Positions 17,808-27,260 are shown, counted from the first letter of the stretch. The stretch: 64,000 bases of DNA from an uncultured Eubacteriales bacterium (GCA_902796965.1 CADBRA010000015.1:1-64000); one strand, 5' to 3'. Numbers and translations are program-made. Notes: generated from the letters alone by a model not told the origin.

Positions 17808-18015
17808 CTAAAAGCAATGGGCTTATGAGATATGCTTACGCACAGCCGTCTAAGAAGTTTAGCGTTCGAATCTCTGCATATTGCCAGGCAAGTCCTATTC
17901 TTACATGTGTGTCCGCTTCGCCTCTGCCGTGCGGAATACGCATACCAACAGTTCTACTTTTTAAGTCATTCATCCCATATATGAAAGCAGTGTTTTTTCT
18001 GGCCGCTTATTCATA
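17808..18015 (+). repeat. Approximately 200-nt dispersed element, copy B
   Basis: It aligns with copies A (8050) and C (46003). It abuts the LytR-type gene stop codon, with no terminator between them. On the minus strand it has a 56-codon open frame containing GMRIPHGRGEADTHVRIGLA and ending NFLDGCA. The matching frames in A and C keep NFL but have stops, so B is either the least decayed coding copy or open by chance. Confidence 0.6.
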
Positions 18016-18019
18016 AAAC

Positions 18020-18976
18020 TTATTCAGCAGACGCGCTCCCTGAGTCAGATGACTTTCCGCTGTATATTTCGGTAAGCATGTCTTTTGTCGCATCTTTATC
18101 CTGTATGTAATATGACGCCTGCCCGATATATTTTCCTTCGCCGGGCACAGTATATGTATTTATTGAGTCTTCTTTTAAATTCATAGCTGAAAGCGCATAT
18201 TGGCTGACCGCCCCAAGAGTCAGATCTGATTTAACATTATCAGTTACCAGCTTCGCCGAAGACAGAATACCGTGTTTTATACACTGATTGTAGAGTGACT
18301 TCATGAACTCCTGCTGTGCCTCTACGCGGCCGATGTCTCCGTTGGCATAACCGTGTCTGTATCTCAAATACTGCACCGCATGTTTTCCGTCGAGAGTCTG
18401 CTGACCTTTTTTGATATTGATTACCAGAGGCGGATCGTCATACGGATCCTCGTAGTGCATATTCCGTTTTACGTTTAGAGGCACGCCGCCGACTCCGTCG
18501 ACGATCGTTTTGACAGCATCATAATCTATGATCGCATAATAATTGATCTGAATTCCATAGAGCACGTCGCTGACTGCCTCTGCAGTCGGTTTTATGCCCT
18601 CTGCGGAGTATATAGAATTTATCTTTTTCTGAGCCGCGCCGTCATATCCATCTCTATGGTAATATGTATCCCTCGGCACAGAGATAACATCGACTTTATC
18701 GTTATCCATGTCCCAGCTAATGAGCATAATGGTATCTGTCATGTTGGCGTTTACGCCCAGCATAAGCAGGTTTATACGTTTTACATCGGGATAAGCATCA
18801 TAAAACGATCCTTTATTGTCTACCAGCACTCCAATGCTGTCAGCGGAGCTGTCGCCGTTCGTATCAGATTTAAATAAATTTATATTTGATACTGATCTAA
18901 AAACAGGAATTCCTATAAGAGTAAAAATGACCAGAAAAGTCAGAAAAAATTTCAAAAAAGTTTTTGCCTTCATCAT
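18020..18976 (-). CDS. LytR-CpsA-Psr family cell-wall ligase
   Basis: Membrane-anchored phosphotransferase that attaches teichoic acid or other glycopolymers to peptidoglycan, 318 residues. A short cytoplasmic start is followed by one membrane segment (about 8-28), then the extracytoplasmic LCP domain: MTDTIMLISWDMDND, ISVPRDTYYH, KKINSIYSAEG, DGVGGVPLNVKRNMHYEDP, LDGKHAVQYLRYRH and GDIGRVEAQQEFM, the conserved acidic and arginine residues of the pyrophosphate site. The first two codons are both ATG; the second is better spaced from AAGGA. It may supply the wall polymer that SLH proteins in this window bind, but that is inference. Confidence 0.95.
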   Translation of the reverse strand: MMKAKTFLKFFLTFLVIFTLIGIPVFRSVSNINLFKSDTNGDSSADSIGVLVDNKGSFYDAYPDVKRINLLMLGVNANMTDTIMLISWDMDNDKVDVISVPRDTYYHRDGYDGAAQKKINSIYSAEGIKPTAEAVSDVLYGIQINYYAIIDYDAVKTIVDGVGGVPLNVKRNMHYEDPYDDPPLVINIKKGQQTLDGKHAVQYLRYRHGYANGDIGRVEAQQEFMKSLYNQCIKHGILSSAKLVTDNVKSDLTLGAVSQYALSAMNLKEDSINTYTVPGEGKYIGQASYYIQDKDATKDMLTEIYSGKSSDSGSASAE

Positions 18977-19284
18977 CAGTTCCTTCGACTGGTTCAGCTA
19001 CATTGCATACACATGCAACATTCCCCTTGACAACCAAACACTCTTCACGATTACAACACATTTCTGCGCGTTTTTCTATTATACTCTAAAATCGTATCTG
19101 TCAAGCAAATTAAATATAAGATTAATACTTTTTTAAGAGCATATCATTATGATTCGTGCACAGGTTCAGCTGTTTTCCATAGATTACTGCCAGTAATAAC
19201 CAAAACTGAAGAAACGCATTACGCGGACTCCGTCCGCCGGGCGCTCTGCCCTGTACGGATGAAACCCGCGTATTTATGCTTATT
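18977..19284. other. Intergenic with GC-rich hairpins
   Basis: No gene is seen. GCGGAC-TCC-GTCCGC at 19223-19237 is a 6-bp hairpin with the arms of the REP-like family swapped, followed by GGGCGCTCTGCCC. ACGCGG (19221) and CCGCGT (19266) could enclose both. Confidence 0.4.
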
Positions 19285-19301
19285 GTCAGCAGAGCTGACG
19301 C
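19285..19301 (-). repeat. REP-like palindrome, copy 5
   Basis: Reads GTCAGC-AGA-GCTGACGC, perfect 6-bp arms. It lies 14 bases from the end of the hbd gene and may add a 3' hairpin to its mRNA. Confidence 0.7.
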
Positions 19302-19314
19302 AAATATCTGATAT

Positions 19315-20172
19315 TTATTTATTGTTATATTTGTAGAACCCTTCTCCCGTCTTCTGGCCGAGCTTGCCTGCTCTTACCATTTTTCTGAGCAGCGGATGAG
19401 GTCTGTACTTGTCCTCACCGAGTTCCTTGTGAAGGACTTCCATTATAGACAGGCAGACATCAAGTCCGATGAGGTCAGCCAGTGCAAGAGGTCCCATAGG
19501 ATGATTAGCGCCGAGCTGCATCGCTCTGTCTATATCTTCAGCTGAAGCTATGTTTTCTGCAAGAACTCCAACACACTCATTTATCATAGGGACGAGCATC
19601 CTGTTTACGACGAATCCCGGCGACTCGTTTACAACGATAGGCGTCTTCTGAAGATTTGTCGCTACTTTCTTGACTACTTCGATAGTCTCATCAGAAGTGT
19701 TGTATCCTGGAACTACTTCAACGAGCTTCATTACAGGTGCCGGATTGAAGAAGTGCATTCCGGCAACACGCTCCGGCCTGTCTGTGACCGATGCGATCTC
19801 TGTTATTGAAAGAGACGAAGTATTTGAAGAAAGGATGACCTCAGGACGGCAGATCCTGTCAAGCTGTCTGAAGATGTCCTTTTTGATTTCCATATCTTCA
19901 CTGGCTGCTTCTATTATGAAATCGCAGTCCGCCAGATCTTCTATATTTGTCGTTCCTGTGATGCGGGCCATGTTCTCTTCTTTTTTCTCAGCAGCAAGCC
20001 AGCCTCTCGTGATCATGAAATCATACTGACCTTCGATATGCTTGAGCGCTTTATCTACTGAAGACTGTTTTCTCGCTCTGAAAATCACCTCGAAGCCGCA
20101 GTTTGCTATATGCTGCACGAGACCGGCGCCCATCGTTGAAGCGCCTAAAATACCGATCTTCTTGAACTCCAT
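19315..20172 (-). CDS. hbd: 3-hydroxybutyryl-CoA dehydrogenase
   Basis: NAD(H)-dependent enzyme linking acetoacetyl-CoA and 3-hydroxybutyryl-CoA in butyrate formation or beta-oxidation, 285 residues. The Rossmann motif reads GILGASTMGAGLVQH, where the usual second glycine is serine. Other motifs are SNTSSLSITEIAS, the catalytic HFFNPAPVMKLVEV, ESPGFVVNRMLVP and NHPMGPLALADLIGLD. The ATG at 20172 has an AAGGAGG site; the open frame extends eight codons further. It follows crt by 47 bases in the same direction, so the two form an operon. Thiolase and acyl-CoA dehydrogenase genes are not nearby. Confidence 0.96.
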   Translation of the reverse strand: MEFKKIGILGASTMGAGLVQHIANCGFEVIFRARKQSSVDKALKHIEGQYDFMITRGWLAAEKKEENMARITGTTNIEDLADCDFIIEAASEDMEIKKDIFRQLDRICRPEVILSSNTSSLSITEIASVTDRPERVAGMHFFNPAPVMKLVEVVPGYNTSDETIEVVKKVATNLQKTPIVVNESPGFVVNRMLVPMINECVGVLAENIASAEDIDRAMQLGANHPMGPLALADLIGLDVCLSIMEVLHKELGEDKYRPHPLLRKMVRAGKLGQKTGEGFYKYNNK

Positions 20173-20219
20173 AAATGCCTCCTTTTCTTCCGTCATTTAT
20201 GCCGGATTATTGTACGTTT

Positions 20220-20993
20220 CTATTCTCCTTTGAAATCAGCTTTTCTTCTCTCGAGGAAAGCTGCCATGCCCTCTTTCTGATCTTTTGTGCCAAAGCACAT
20301 TGCGAACAGATCTGCTTCTATTCCTATTCCGGAATCTATATCCACTTCCTGTCCGCGTTTGATGGCCGAATTAGCCCACATAACCGCAAGCGGCGCATTT
20401 GAAGCAATTCTGGCTGCCATCGCTTCTGCCGCAGGCATCAGTTCATCAGGCCCTACTACTTTGTTTACCAGTCCATATCTGAAAGCTTTCCAGGCTTTTA
20501 TGTTCTCTGCTGTGAGAATCATCTCTGCCGCTCTGCCTCTTCCAACAATAGCCGTGAGCCTCTGTGTCCCGGAAAATCCGGGAGTGATGCCGAGTCCCGT
20601 TTCAGGCTGACCGAAAACAGCCTTTTCGGACGCGATCCTGATATCGCAGCACATGGCAAGCTCAAGTCCTCCGCCAAGGGCATATCCATTGACGGCGGCT
20701 ATAGTGGGCTTTTCAGATTTTTCGATCTTTCTGTACAGCTTCTGACCGGCATTTCCAAATTTTCTGCCCTCTATCATGTTCAGATTAGCCATCTCTTCAA
20801 TGTCTGCGCCTGCCGCAAAAGCTCGTCCTGCTCCGGTAATCACGATAACCCTTACTTCATCGTCCCTCTGGAGTTCATCGAATGCCTGGCTCATATCGGA
20901 AAGAACCTGTGAATTCAACGCGTTAAGTGCTTCAGGTCTGTTGAGCGTCATTATCGCGTAATGATTCTTTTTTTCTGTCAGTACAAATGCCAT
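20220..20993 (-). CDS. crt: Enoyl-CoA hydratase / 3-hydroxybutyryl-CoA dehydratase (crotonase)
   Basis: Catalyses reversible hydration of crotonyl-CoA, 257 residues. Motifs are TLNRPEALNALNSQ, the oxyanion-hole segment GRAFAAGADIEEM, and the catalytic stretch NGYALGGGLELAMCCDIRIA with a glutamate in GQPETGLGITPGFSGTQRL. The ATG at 20993 follows an AGGAGGTG site and is used in place of the upstream open frame. It is the first gene of the crt-hbd pair. Either butyrate production or fatty acid degradation would fit, and the neighbours do not decide. Confidence 0.96.
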   Translation of the reverse strand: MAFVLTEKKNHYAIMTLNRPEALNALNSQVLSDMSQAFDELQRDDEVRVIVITGAGRAFAAGADIEEMANLNMIEGRKFGNAGQKLYRKIEKSEKPTIAAVNGYALGGGLELAMCCDIRIASEKAVFGQPETGLGITPGFSGTQRLTAIVGRGRAAEMILTAENIKAWKAFRYGLVNKVVGPDELMPAAEAMAARIASNAPLAVMWANSAIKRGQEVDIDSGIGIEADLFAMCFGTKDQKEGMAAFLERRKADFKGE

Positions 20994-21325
20994 AATGCCC
21001 ACCTCCTGTCTTCTCTGCATCAGGAAAATTCTACGAAATCATTATATATGTTGTAGCAATTATTTTCAAGTCAATTATTTGTTTTGTATTTATTTAGTTC
21101 ACATAATGTTTTGTATCACCGGATCAAAAGAAAACTTTTGCACCCGCTGTCATCATGACGATTCTTTTTATATATAAAAAGAATCATTCCTGACCGTTTC
21201 ATTCAGCAAATTTATATTAAAAATGCATATTGGTGATTTCATGATATATAATTATACTAATTGTGTAATTATATTATCTACAACCCTTCTTTATTATTTT
21301 ACAGGTATTATAGGAAAATAGCATT
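20994..21325. other. Divergent intergenic region crt / SLH gene
   Basis: AT-rich region that must hold promoters for both divergent genes. Several TATAAT-like boxes occur (for example near 21241-21280), but I cannot choose a clear promoter pair. Confidence 0.4.
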
Positions 21326-22579
21326 ATGAAAAAAAATATCAACAGGGTAAAACGCATCGTCTCCGTTTTTATCGCGGCTGTCATCGTTTTATTTCCCGCT
21401 GCAGTTCCTTTGCCATATTCGGCCGCATCTGAAACAGCTGTAAAAGCTTACGCATCGTCTTTCAGCGATATATCCGACACTCCTTTTGTCAGCGCCGTCG
21501 AGATGCTCTCAAACGCAGCCATCATAAACGGATACGGCGACGGCACATTCGGGCCATACGATACACTTACGAGAGCAGAGGCATGCACACTTATATATAA
21601 AGCTTACGGTGATGACACATATTCGCCGTACAGCAGATATAACTTCAGCGATCTGCCTGACAGCCACTGGGGATACAAATATATCACGTACTGCGCCGGC
21701 GCAGGGATCGTATCAGGATATCCTGACGGCACGTTCAGGCCGAACAACAGTGTCACATATGACGAACTCATATCGATGCTGGTAAGAGCCCTGAAGCTCA
21801 ACAACGGGCAGATACTCGCATGGCCGACTGGATATATAAATGCCGCTCGTCAGGCCGGACTTCTGAACGGTCTCTCAGGTGTCTATATAGGCAGCAGCAA
21901 TACGTCGTATGCTAACCGCGGCAACACCGCAATAATGATGGCCAGCTCTGATTTCAACACATCAGCAGCTGCAGACCCCGATGAAGATATTCTCGCTGAC
22001 CGCGATATGACAGGAGTCGTGTATGGAATTGTCACAAGGACACGTTCCGATCTCGACAGCACTGGAAACGGAGGCATAATCGCAAGTCTGCTGCTCGGAG
22101 GATGGACTTATGATGCGGTTCCGTCACCTTCTCTTCCGTATCAGTTCGATAATATGACGCCGGCCACAGGGCTCGTCAGGGTTGCGATAGAAAACGGCCG
22201 CGCCGTGAGCGTGACAAAAGTCAATTCTTCGTACAGCGGAGCATACGGCATGATGACTCCGGCCGACAACAGCTCCGGACTGACGGCGTTCAGCCGCATA
22301 ATGTCTGTAAGCGGCAATGCGCTGCATTACAACGGCAGCACAAGTGGCAGCATAAACATCAGCTCCAATGCTGTATTCTACAGAATCGGTATGGCAAACG
22401 GACGTCTTTCGGCATACGCTGTCGATAAGTCGGAGATCTCACCCGGCGATATGGCTGCTGCTTACTCTGTAAACGGTGCAGCGGGCACCGCGGCTGAAAT
22501 CCTGATTACCATTCAGCCACAGGATTTCGACGATGTACTTCATCAATCAGACAATGCCGATTTCAGGCTTATGGGCTGA
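21326..22579 (+). CDS. Secreted SLH-domain protein
   Basis: Exported surface protein of 417 residues. A basic signal peptide (KKNINRVKRI, then a hydrophobic run) ends near residue 40. SLH repeats follow: FSDISDTPFVSAVEMLSNAA with INGYGDGTFGPYDTLTRAEA, then FSDLPDSHWGYKYITYCAGA with VSGYPDGTFRPNNSVTYDEL, and a third weaker one containing WPTGYINAARQAGLLNG. They anchor the protein to wall polymers. The C-terminal half (about 215-417) is Ser/Gly/Asn-rich with no recognised domain. SLH lies at the N-terminus here, unlike the giant protein at 36389. A plus-strand terminator follows at 22854. Confidence 0.93.
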   Translation: MKKNINRVKRIVSVFIAAVIVLFPAAVPLPYSAASETAVKAYASSFSDISDTPFVSAVEMLSNAAIINGYGDGTFGPYDTLTRAEACTLIYKAYGDDTYSPYSRYNFSDLPDSHWGYKYITYCAGAGIVSGYPDGTFRPNNSVTYDELISMLVRALKLNNGQILAWPTGYINAARQAGLLNGLSGVYIGSSNTSYANRGNTAIMMASSDFNTSAAADPDEDILADRDMTGVVYGIVTRTRSDLDSTGNGGIIASLLLGGWTYDAVPSPSLPYQFDNMTPATGLVRVAIENGRAVSVTKVNSSYSGAYGMMTPADNSSGLTAFSRIMSVSGNALHYNGSTSGSINISSNAVFYRIGMANGRLSAYAVDKSEISPGDMAAAYSVNGAAGTAAEILITIQPQDFDDVLHQSDNADFRLMG

Positions 22580-22853
22580 CTTGTCCAAACACAGCACAGC
22601 TCCTAAATCCGCTTATTTCGGTATTTCTGCCGCGCAGCAGATGAATGCACATGTATCTCGATTCCTGCACACAGACAGAACGATACGTTTTTCACATGTT
22701 AAAGCCTCTGCTGAGCCTAATGCTCCTGCAATGACGGAATTCCAAAAACGATCACAGATTCGCCTGCAGCTTGAGTCGATTTGCTCATGCAGGCTGAAAA
22801 CAGAGCCGGCCGCTGCGCTCGTATCTGCATTGATCTGTATGATTAAAAGTACG

Positions 22854-22893
22854 AAAAAGGAGAAGCCGATTCCAGCTTCTCCTTTTTCTTTTA
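22854..22893 (+). terminator. Terminator of the SLH gene
   Basis: A 13-bp stem AAAAAGGAGAAGC/GCTTCTCCTTTTT (22854-22866 with 22875-22887) is followed by CTTTTATTTTATTT. The sequence between it and the stop codon (22580-22853) shows no supported gene. Confidence 0.85.
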
Positions 22894-23033
22894 TTTTATT
22901 TCGTTTCAGTTTTTAGCATATGAAAAACGCCCGCAGGTCTGCACATCGGACTCTCCTGTGCGGATATCTCTGATATTATGCGGAGTCCCGCACAAAAGAA
23001 CGCGAGCAGCATGCTGATATGTCCGGCTACTCT

Positions 23034-23050
23034 GTCAGCGGAGCTGACGC
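23034..23050 (-). repeat. REP-like palindrome, copy 6
   Basis: Reads GTCAGC-GGA-GCTGACGC with perfect arms. It lies 19 bases past the metK stop codon, where no other terminator is visible, so it may protect or end the metK transcript. Confidence 0.7.
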
Positions 23051-23068
23051 AGGATTCTGTTTTTCTGA

Positions 23069-24244
23069 TTATTTTCTGAGGGCTTCTACCTTATCTGTTT
23101 TTTCCCAAGGCACTCCCACATCTGTGCGTCCGAAATGGCCGTATGCTGCAACCTGTCTGTAAATAGGTCTTCTGAGGTCGAGCATGCGGATTATTCCCGC
23201 AGGTCTGAGGTCGAAGTTTTCCTCGATGCGCTTTATGATCTCTTCATCGGAAATTCTGCCTGTGCCGAATGTGTCGACCATTATAGAAACAGGTCTGGCT
23301 ACGCCGATCGCATATGCAAGCTGGATCTCGCACTTATCTGCCAGGCCAGCGGCTACGATATTCTTGGCCACGTATCTTGCAGCATAAGCCGCCGAACGGT
23401 CTACCTTTGTAGGGTCCTTGCCCGAGAATGCGCCGCCGCCGTGACGCGCATATCCGCCGTAAGTATCTACTATGAGCTTGCGGCCTGTAAGGCCGGAGTC
23501 TCCGTGCGGTCCGCCGATTACGAATCTGCCTGTAGGATTCACGAGATATTTTGTATCGTCGTCGAGCAGATATGCCGGAAGGACAGGCTTGATCACGTAT
23601 TCGATGACGTCTCTTCTGATCTGATCAAGCGTTACGTCAGGATCGTGCTGAGTCGACACAAGTACTGTATCGATTCTCTTTACTTTTCCGTCATCCCCGT
23701 ACTCTACAGTGACCTGAGTCTTGCCGTCAGGTCTGAGATAAGGAAGAGTTCTGTCCTTGCGCACAGCTGTAAGTCTGCGTGAAAGTTTATGCGCATATGT
23801 AATGGCTGCAGGCATGAGTTCCGGCGTCTCATTGCACGCATATCCGAAAATTATGCCCTGGTCGCCGGCGCCGATAGCTTCGATCTCGTCATTTAACTCG
23901 CCTGTCTTGTACTCGAGAGCTTTGTCGACGCCCATCGCGATGTCAGGCGACTGCTTGTCGAGCGCAGTAAGCACGTTGCATGTAGTTCCGTCAAATCCAA
24001 GATCACTTGACGTATATCCGATCTCATTTACGACATTCCTTGCTATTTCAGATATATCGACCTGAGCGGTGGTGCTTATTTCACCCATGATCATTACCAT
24101 ACCCGTTGTTACCGTAGTCTCTGCCGCTACACGTCCGTTTGGATCCTGAGCGATTATAGCATCAAGAATAGCATCTGAAATCTGGTCACAGATTTTGTCA
24201 GGATGACCTTCAGTAACCGATTCCGATGTAAACAGCTTTTTCAT
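23069..24244 (-). CDS. metK: S-adenosylmethionine synthetase
   Basis: Makes SAM from methionine and ATP, 391 residues. Signature segments are [20 protein letters not shown], the hexapeptide [22 protein letters not shown], the glycine-rich loop [19 protein letters not shown] and [12 protein letters not shown]. The ribosome site is GGAGC seven bases before the ATG. It is monocistronic and preceded by a SAM-I riboswitch with a clear terminator, so its product represses its own synthesis. Confidence 0.99.
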   Translation of the reverse strand: MKKLFTSESVTEGHPDKICDQISDAILDAIIAQDPNGRVAAETTVTTGMVMIMGEISTTAQVDISEIARNVVNEIGYTSSDLGFDGTTCNVLTALDKQSPDIAMGVDKALEYKTGELNDEIEAIGAGDQGIIFGYACNETPELMPAAITYAHKLSRRLTAVRKDRTLPYLRPDGKTQVTVEYGDDGKVKRIDTVLVSTQHDPDVTLDQIRRDVIEYVIKPVLPAYLLDDDTKYLVNPTGRFVIGGPHGDSGLTGRKLIVDTYGGYARHGGGAFSGKDPTKVDRSAAYAARYVAKNIVAAGLADKCEIQLAYAIGVARPVSIMVDTFGTGRISDEEIIKRIEENFDLRPAGIIRMLDLRRPIYRQVAAYGHFGRTDVGVPWEKTDKVEALRK

Positions 24245-24305
24245 TTTTTTGCTCCTCTATATATGCACAATATATTAATTAATTCTGAGATAAACCGACT
24301 GTACT

Positions 24306-24478
24306 AAAAAGCCTCTTCCACGAACAGGAAGAGGCTTCTGTCAGCATTGTCGGAGTTCCACCTCATCTTTCAGATATATGAATATCTGCAGGAATTAGCA
24401 CCTTCCGCACATGCACACCGCACGGTGGTTGCCGGGCTTCAAAGGGCCTGATCCCTCAGCCTCTCTCAATAAGGAGAT
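24306..24478 (-). promoter_or_regulatory. SAM-I (S-box) riboswitch of metK
   Basis: On the minus strand the aptamer begins CTCCTTATTGAGAGAGGCTG and contains AGGGATCAGGCCC and GAAGCCCGGCAACC, the P1-P2-P3 core of the S-box family, then a P4 region ending near 24355. The expression platform is a 10-bp terminator AGCCTCTTCC/GGAAGAGGCT (24310-24319 with 24327-24336) with five T residues. SAM binding would favour the terminator. Confidence 0.96.
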
Positions 24479-24492
24479 TATTGACACATGTG

Positions 24493-24520
24493 ATTTTACC
24501 TTAAATGTTTCTATTGTCAA
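24493..24520 (-). promoter_or_regulatory. Sigma-A promoter of metK
   Basis: TTGACA (24515-24520), 16 bases and TAAAAT (24493-24498) on the minus strand. The start near 24486 falls just ahead of the aptamer. Confidence 0.75.
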
Positions 24521-24665
24521 TAGATTATTTACATGATCATTTGCGTTTTAGAACAATATCACTAATATGTCGTGTTACATAACACAAGCCGCCCGAAATG
24601 AGCGGCTTTACTAAAATCTTTTTATAATATATCTAATCCGGCTGTCAGTATGCGGCTGCTTCAGT

Positions 24666-25733
24666 CTATGCGTTTTTTGACGCTACCAGAAACGCTTCGG
24701 CACTGCCGCCCGGAATTAGGTCCTCTCTGAGAATGGTCCATCCGTTCAGCGTTATGAAGTTCTTATACTCGTCAAATGTCCACTCCCGTGAATCAGGATG
24801 TCCCATGAAAACCTTTACAAGATGAACTGTATCCTCAAAAGCTCCTCCGTTTCTGACATAATTTGGTGCGATGAGCACGCCGTTCGGCTTCAGCACACGC
24901 GCTGCCTGATCGAGCACATCCTCCGGCTCGTCAAATATGTTGAGCGCGTTCGCAATGATGACTGCATCAAAACTATTGTCCGGATATGTCAGACATTCAG
25001 GTTCCTGGATATCCCACATGAGATTGTCAGGTGTTCCCTTTTTCTGGGCTTTCGCGATTATATTCTCCGAAAAGTCGCAGGCCACGACAGGTCCGCAAAC
25101 ATCAGCTGTACTGCGCGCTATGTCTCCGGTTCCGCAAGCGATATTAAGCACTCTCATAGATGGATCGAGCTCGTCACGTATCATATTTGTAAGAGTGAGA
25201 AATGTCTTGTGATTTGCGGCGTACCTCAGGCTGTACATGTTGGCAGTTCCATCCCACAGAGCTCTGGGTCCCTTTGTCAGATTAACATGTCTTTTGATGA
25301 ACACAGCCGATACAGCTGCAGCTGCGCCGATCGTTACTCCAGCCGCCACAGCTGCAGCGCAGCGGCTGGAGCGTGATGCCGGCGCAGATTTCCTTTTTTC
25401 CCCTGATTTTGCCGTAAGCGGCCTGTTTATCCTGGATTCCACATTATCTTTTACAGCATAAACACTGTCCATAATGCCTTCGCTTATTGTGCCGCCAGCT
25501 TTTCTTCCAGTTTCTACAATATTAATATCTGTGATATCAGGAGCTGCCTGCCGCAGATCATTCATCTTCTTAATAATCTGTTTTTTACGGCGGTTTCTGC
25601 GCCTTTTCTTTTTAATGGTTTCTGCCGCATCAGCAGATTTTTCCTTTATATATGTTCCGGAAGTTTTCACAGCCTCAGGCACTTTTTCCTGTATGATATA
25701 AATATTGTATGGGACATCAAATCTCTTTTTCAC
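24666..25733 (-). CDS. Class I SAM-dependent methyltransferase with membrane-anchored N-terminus
   Basis: 355 residues. The C-terminal 210 residues are a methyltransferase domain: motif I VLNIACGTGDIARSTA, VVACDFSENIIAKAQ, the motif after it DNSFDAVIIANALNIFD and AARVLKPNGVLIAPNYV. Ahead of it lie an approximately 120-residue basic, charged region (KKKRRRNRRKKQIIKK) and one Ala-rich hydrophobic segment (AAAVAAGVTIGAAAAVSAVF). The GTG at 25733 has a GGAGG site nine bases upstream and replaces the longer open frame. The domain resembles UbiE/COQ5-type methyltransferases; the acceptor is unknown. The basic stretch may bind RNA, DNA or acidic lipid. Confidence 0.85.
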   Translation of the reverse strand: MKKRFDVPYNIYIIQEKVPEAVKTSGTYIKEKSADAAETIKKKRRRNRRKKQIIKKMNDLRQAAPDITDINIVETGRKAGGTISEGIMDSVYAVKDNVESRINRPLTAKSGEKRKSAPASRSSRCAAAVAAGVTIGAAAAVSAVFIKRHVNLTKGPRALWDGTANMYSLRYAANHKTFLTLTNMIRDELDPSMRVLNIACGTGDIARSTADVCGPVVACDFSENIIAKAQKKGTPDNLMWDIQEPECLTYPDNSFDAVIIANALNIFDEPEDVLDQAARVLKPNGVLIAPNYVRNGGAFEDTVHLVKVFMGHPDSREWTFDEYKNFITLNGWTILREDLIPGGSAEAFLVASKNA

Positions 25734-26056
25734 TGCATGCGACCTCCTTTTCGGCGGGATTAAGGCGTATGCCTGATATGAAGGCACGCGCCAGATCACC
25801 CGTTAATTAAATCATGGATTCTAATGATAAAAATCGTTCTTCCGCCAACAGAACCAGGCATCCGGATTCAGCACATGCGAGCCTGATCATCAGAATGCTG
25901 TTTTTCAATCCGTCGTTTGTTAAGAACCCGATCTGATAATATAATATTATAGTAATTATACATTCACCGGAGCTACTCATGAACACCAAAGTTCTTAAAA
26001 AAATAATACGTTTGTAAAATATGAATATATAAGCTGATTCCGGTTATATTAATATG
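25734..26056. other. Divergent intergenic region methyltransferase / hslO
   Basis: About 320 AT-rich bases. Frames here have no ribosome site. Promoters for both neighbours are expected but none is clear. Confidence 0.4.
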
Positions 26057-26094
26057 ATTCTGAAAAACTGCAGCACCGGCAGTTTTTTCAGAAT
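26057..26094 (+). promoter_or_regulatory. Long hairpin in the hslO leader
   Basis: ATTCTGAAAAACTGC (26057-26071) pairs with GCAGTTTTTTCAGAAT (26079-26094) with one bulged T and a 7-base loop. It ends 33 bases before the hslO start codon and 17 before its ribosome site. It could be a terminator of an upstream transcript, a leader stability element or a protein site. Confidence 0.5.
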
Positions 26095-26127
26095 GATTTC
26101 ACACAGTTTGCGAGGAGGAAGATCAAT

Positions 26128-27069
26128 ATGGCATTCGGCAAAGCCGTTACAGGCATAGACAACAGCGGTTCTTTCCGCGTTTATATGGGAATTTCAACAG
26201 GAATAGTTCAGGAAGCGAAAAAACTTCACAATACGTCGCCTCTGGCGACGCATCTGCTCGGCAGAGCTTTAACCGGCACAGGACTCATGGGACTCATGCT
26301 TCGCGAGCCAGGAATGAAGATTACGATGCAGTTCAAGGGAGACGGCCCGGCCGGGCAGGTGCTCTGCACAGCAGACAGCGAAGGACACGTAAAAGGCTAT
26401 ATCGTGCATCCTCTCGTAGAGATGCCGCTCAGGGACGACGGATCTCTCGATGTGAGCGGAGCTCTCGGACACGGCACTGTAACATGCATACGCGACATGG
26501 CCGACTCTAAGGAGCCTTATGTCGGCAAGGTTCCGCTCGAAAGCGGCGAAATCGCCGAGGACATCGCATCGTATTTCTATCAGTCCGAGCAGGTCAAAAC
26601 AGTTGTTTCTCTCGGCGTTAAGCTCGATGAAAACGGCGAAGTTCTCGCGTCAGGCGGAATAATAGTGCAGCTTCTTCCTGATGCATCTGAAGAAGCTTTA
26701 TCGGCGCTCGAAGAATGGCTTCCTGACATGCCGAAGATATCTGAGCTTTCACATGAGGTTACTTCAAATGCTGACGGTCGCAGTGATGATGCCGTCATGA
26801 CTGAATTTCTTGAAAGAGCATTCCTCGGCATGCCTGATAAATTTGCAGTCAAACCACTCGACTGTCTCGATTTCGAGTGGAAATGCGGCTGCTCTGTTTC
26901 AAGATTTGAGCAGGGTATAATCAGTCTCGGAGTAAAGGAAATCAGCCAGATAATAGAAGAAGACGGGCAGGCAGAAGTGATATGCCAATTCTGCGGCAAA
27001 AAATATGACTTTGACAGGAAGCATCTCGAAAGGCTCGAGGCAGTTGCCGCTGCCAAGCACATTGACTGA
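26128..27069 (+). CDS. hslO: Redox-regulated chaperone Hsp33
   Basis: Cytoplasmic holdase activated by oxidative unfolding, 313 residues of the usual length. The N-terminal substrate domain includes TSPLATHLLGRALTGTGLMG and FKGDGPAGQVLCTAD. The C-terminal zinc switch keeps all four cysteines: WKCGCSVSRFEQG and VICQFCGKKYDF. An AGGAGGAAG ribosome site precedes the ATG. It stands alone between divergent and convergent neighbours, sharing a bidirectional terminator at 27261. Confidence 0.97.
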   Translation: MAFGKAVTGIDNSGSFRVYMGISTGIVQEAKKLHNTSPLATHLLGRALTGTGLMGLMLREPGMKITMQFKGDGPAGQVLCTADSEGHVKGYIVHPLVEMPLRDDGSLDVSGALGHGTVTCIRDMADSKEPYVGKVPLESGEIAEDIASYFYQSEQVKTVVSLGVKLDENGEVLASGGIIVQLLPDASEEALSALEEWLPDMPKISELSHEVTSNADGRSDDAVMTEFLERAFLGMPDKFAVKPLDCLDFEWKCGCSVSRFEQGIISLGVKEISQIIEEDGQAEVICQFCGKKYDFDRKHLERLEAVAAAKHID

Positions 27070-27260
27070 GGCAGCATCAGCGTGTACTGGAATCATATGG
27101 GATACGGGCTGCTGTCATCACGGCAGTATGTAAGCGTCACCGCGTTTCCTGCACAGATATGCCGCTGATCTTTTCCTGCCGTAATACATATGTCATCCAG
27201 CCAGGCCCCGATGCGGATACTGCACCGAGCCGACGGCTCTTATATTCTGACTTTCACAAC

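Noticed and set aside
22533-22916. 127-codon plus frame overlapping the end of the SLH gene
   Set aside because: It overlaps the SLH C-terminus and ends inside the terminator; no ribosome site.
24588-24612. AAGCCGC...GCGGCTT hairpin after the methyltransferase gene
   Set aside because: A stem is present but no T tract follows on the minus strand, so I do not call it a terminator.
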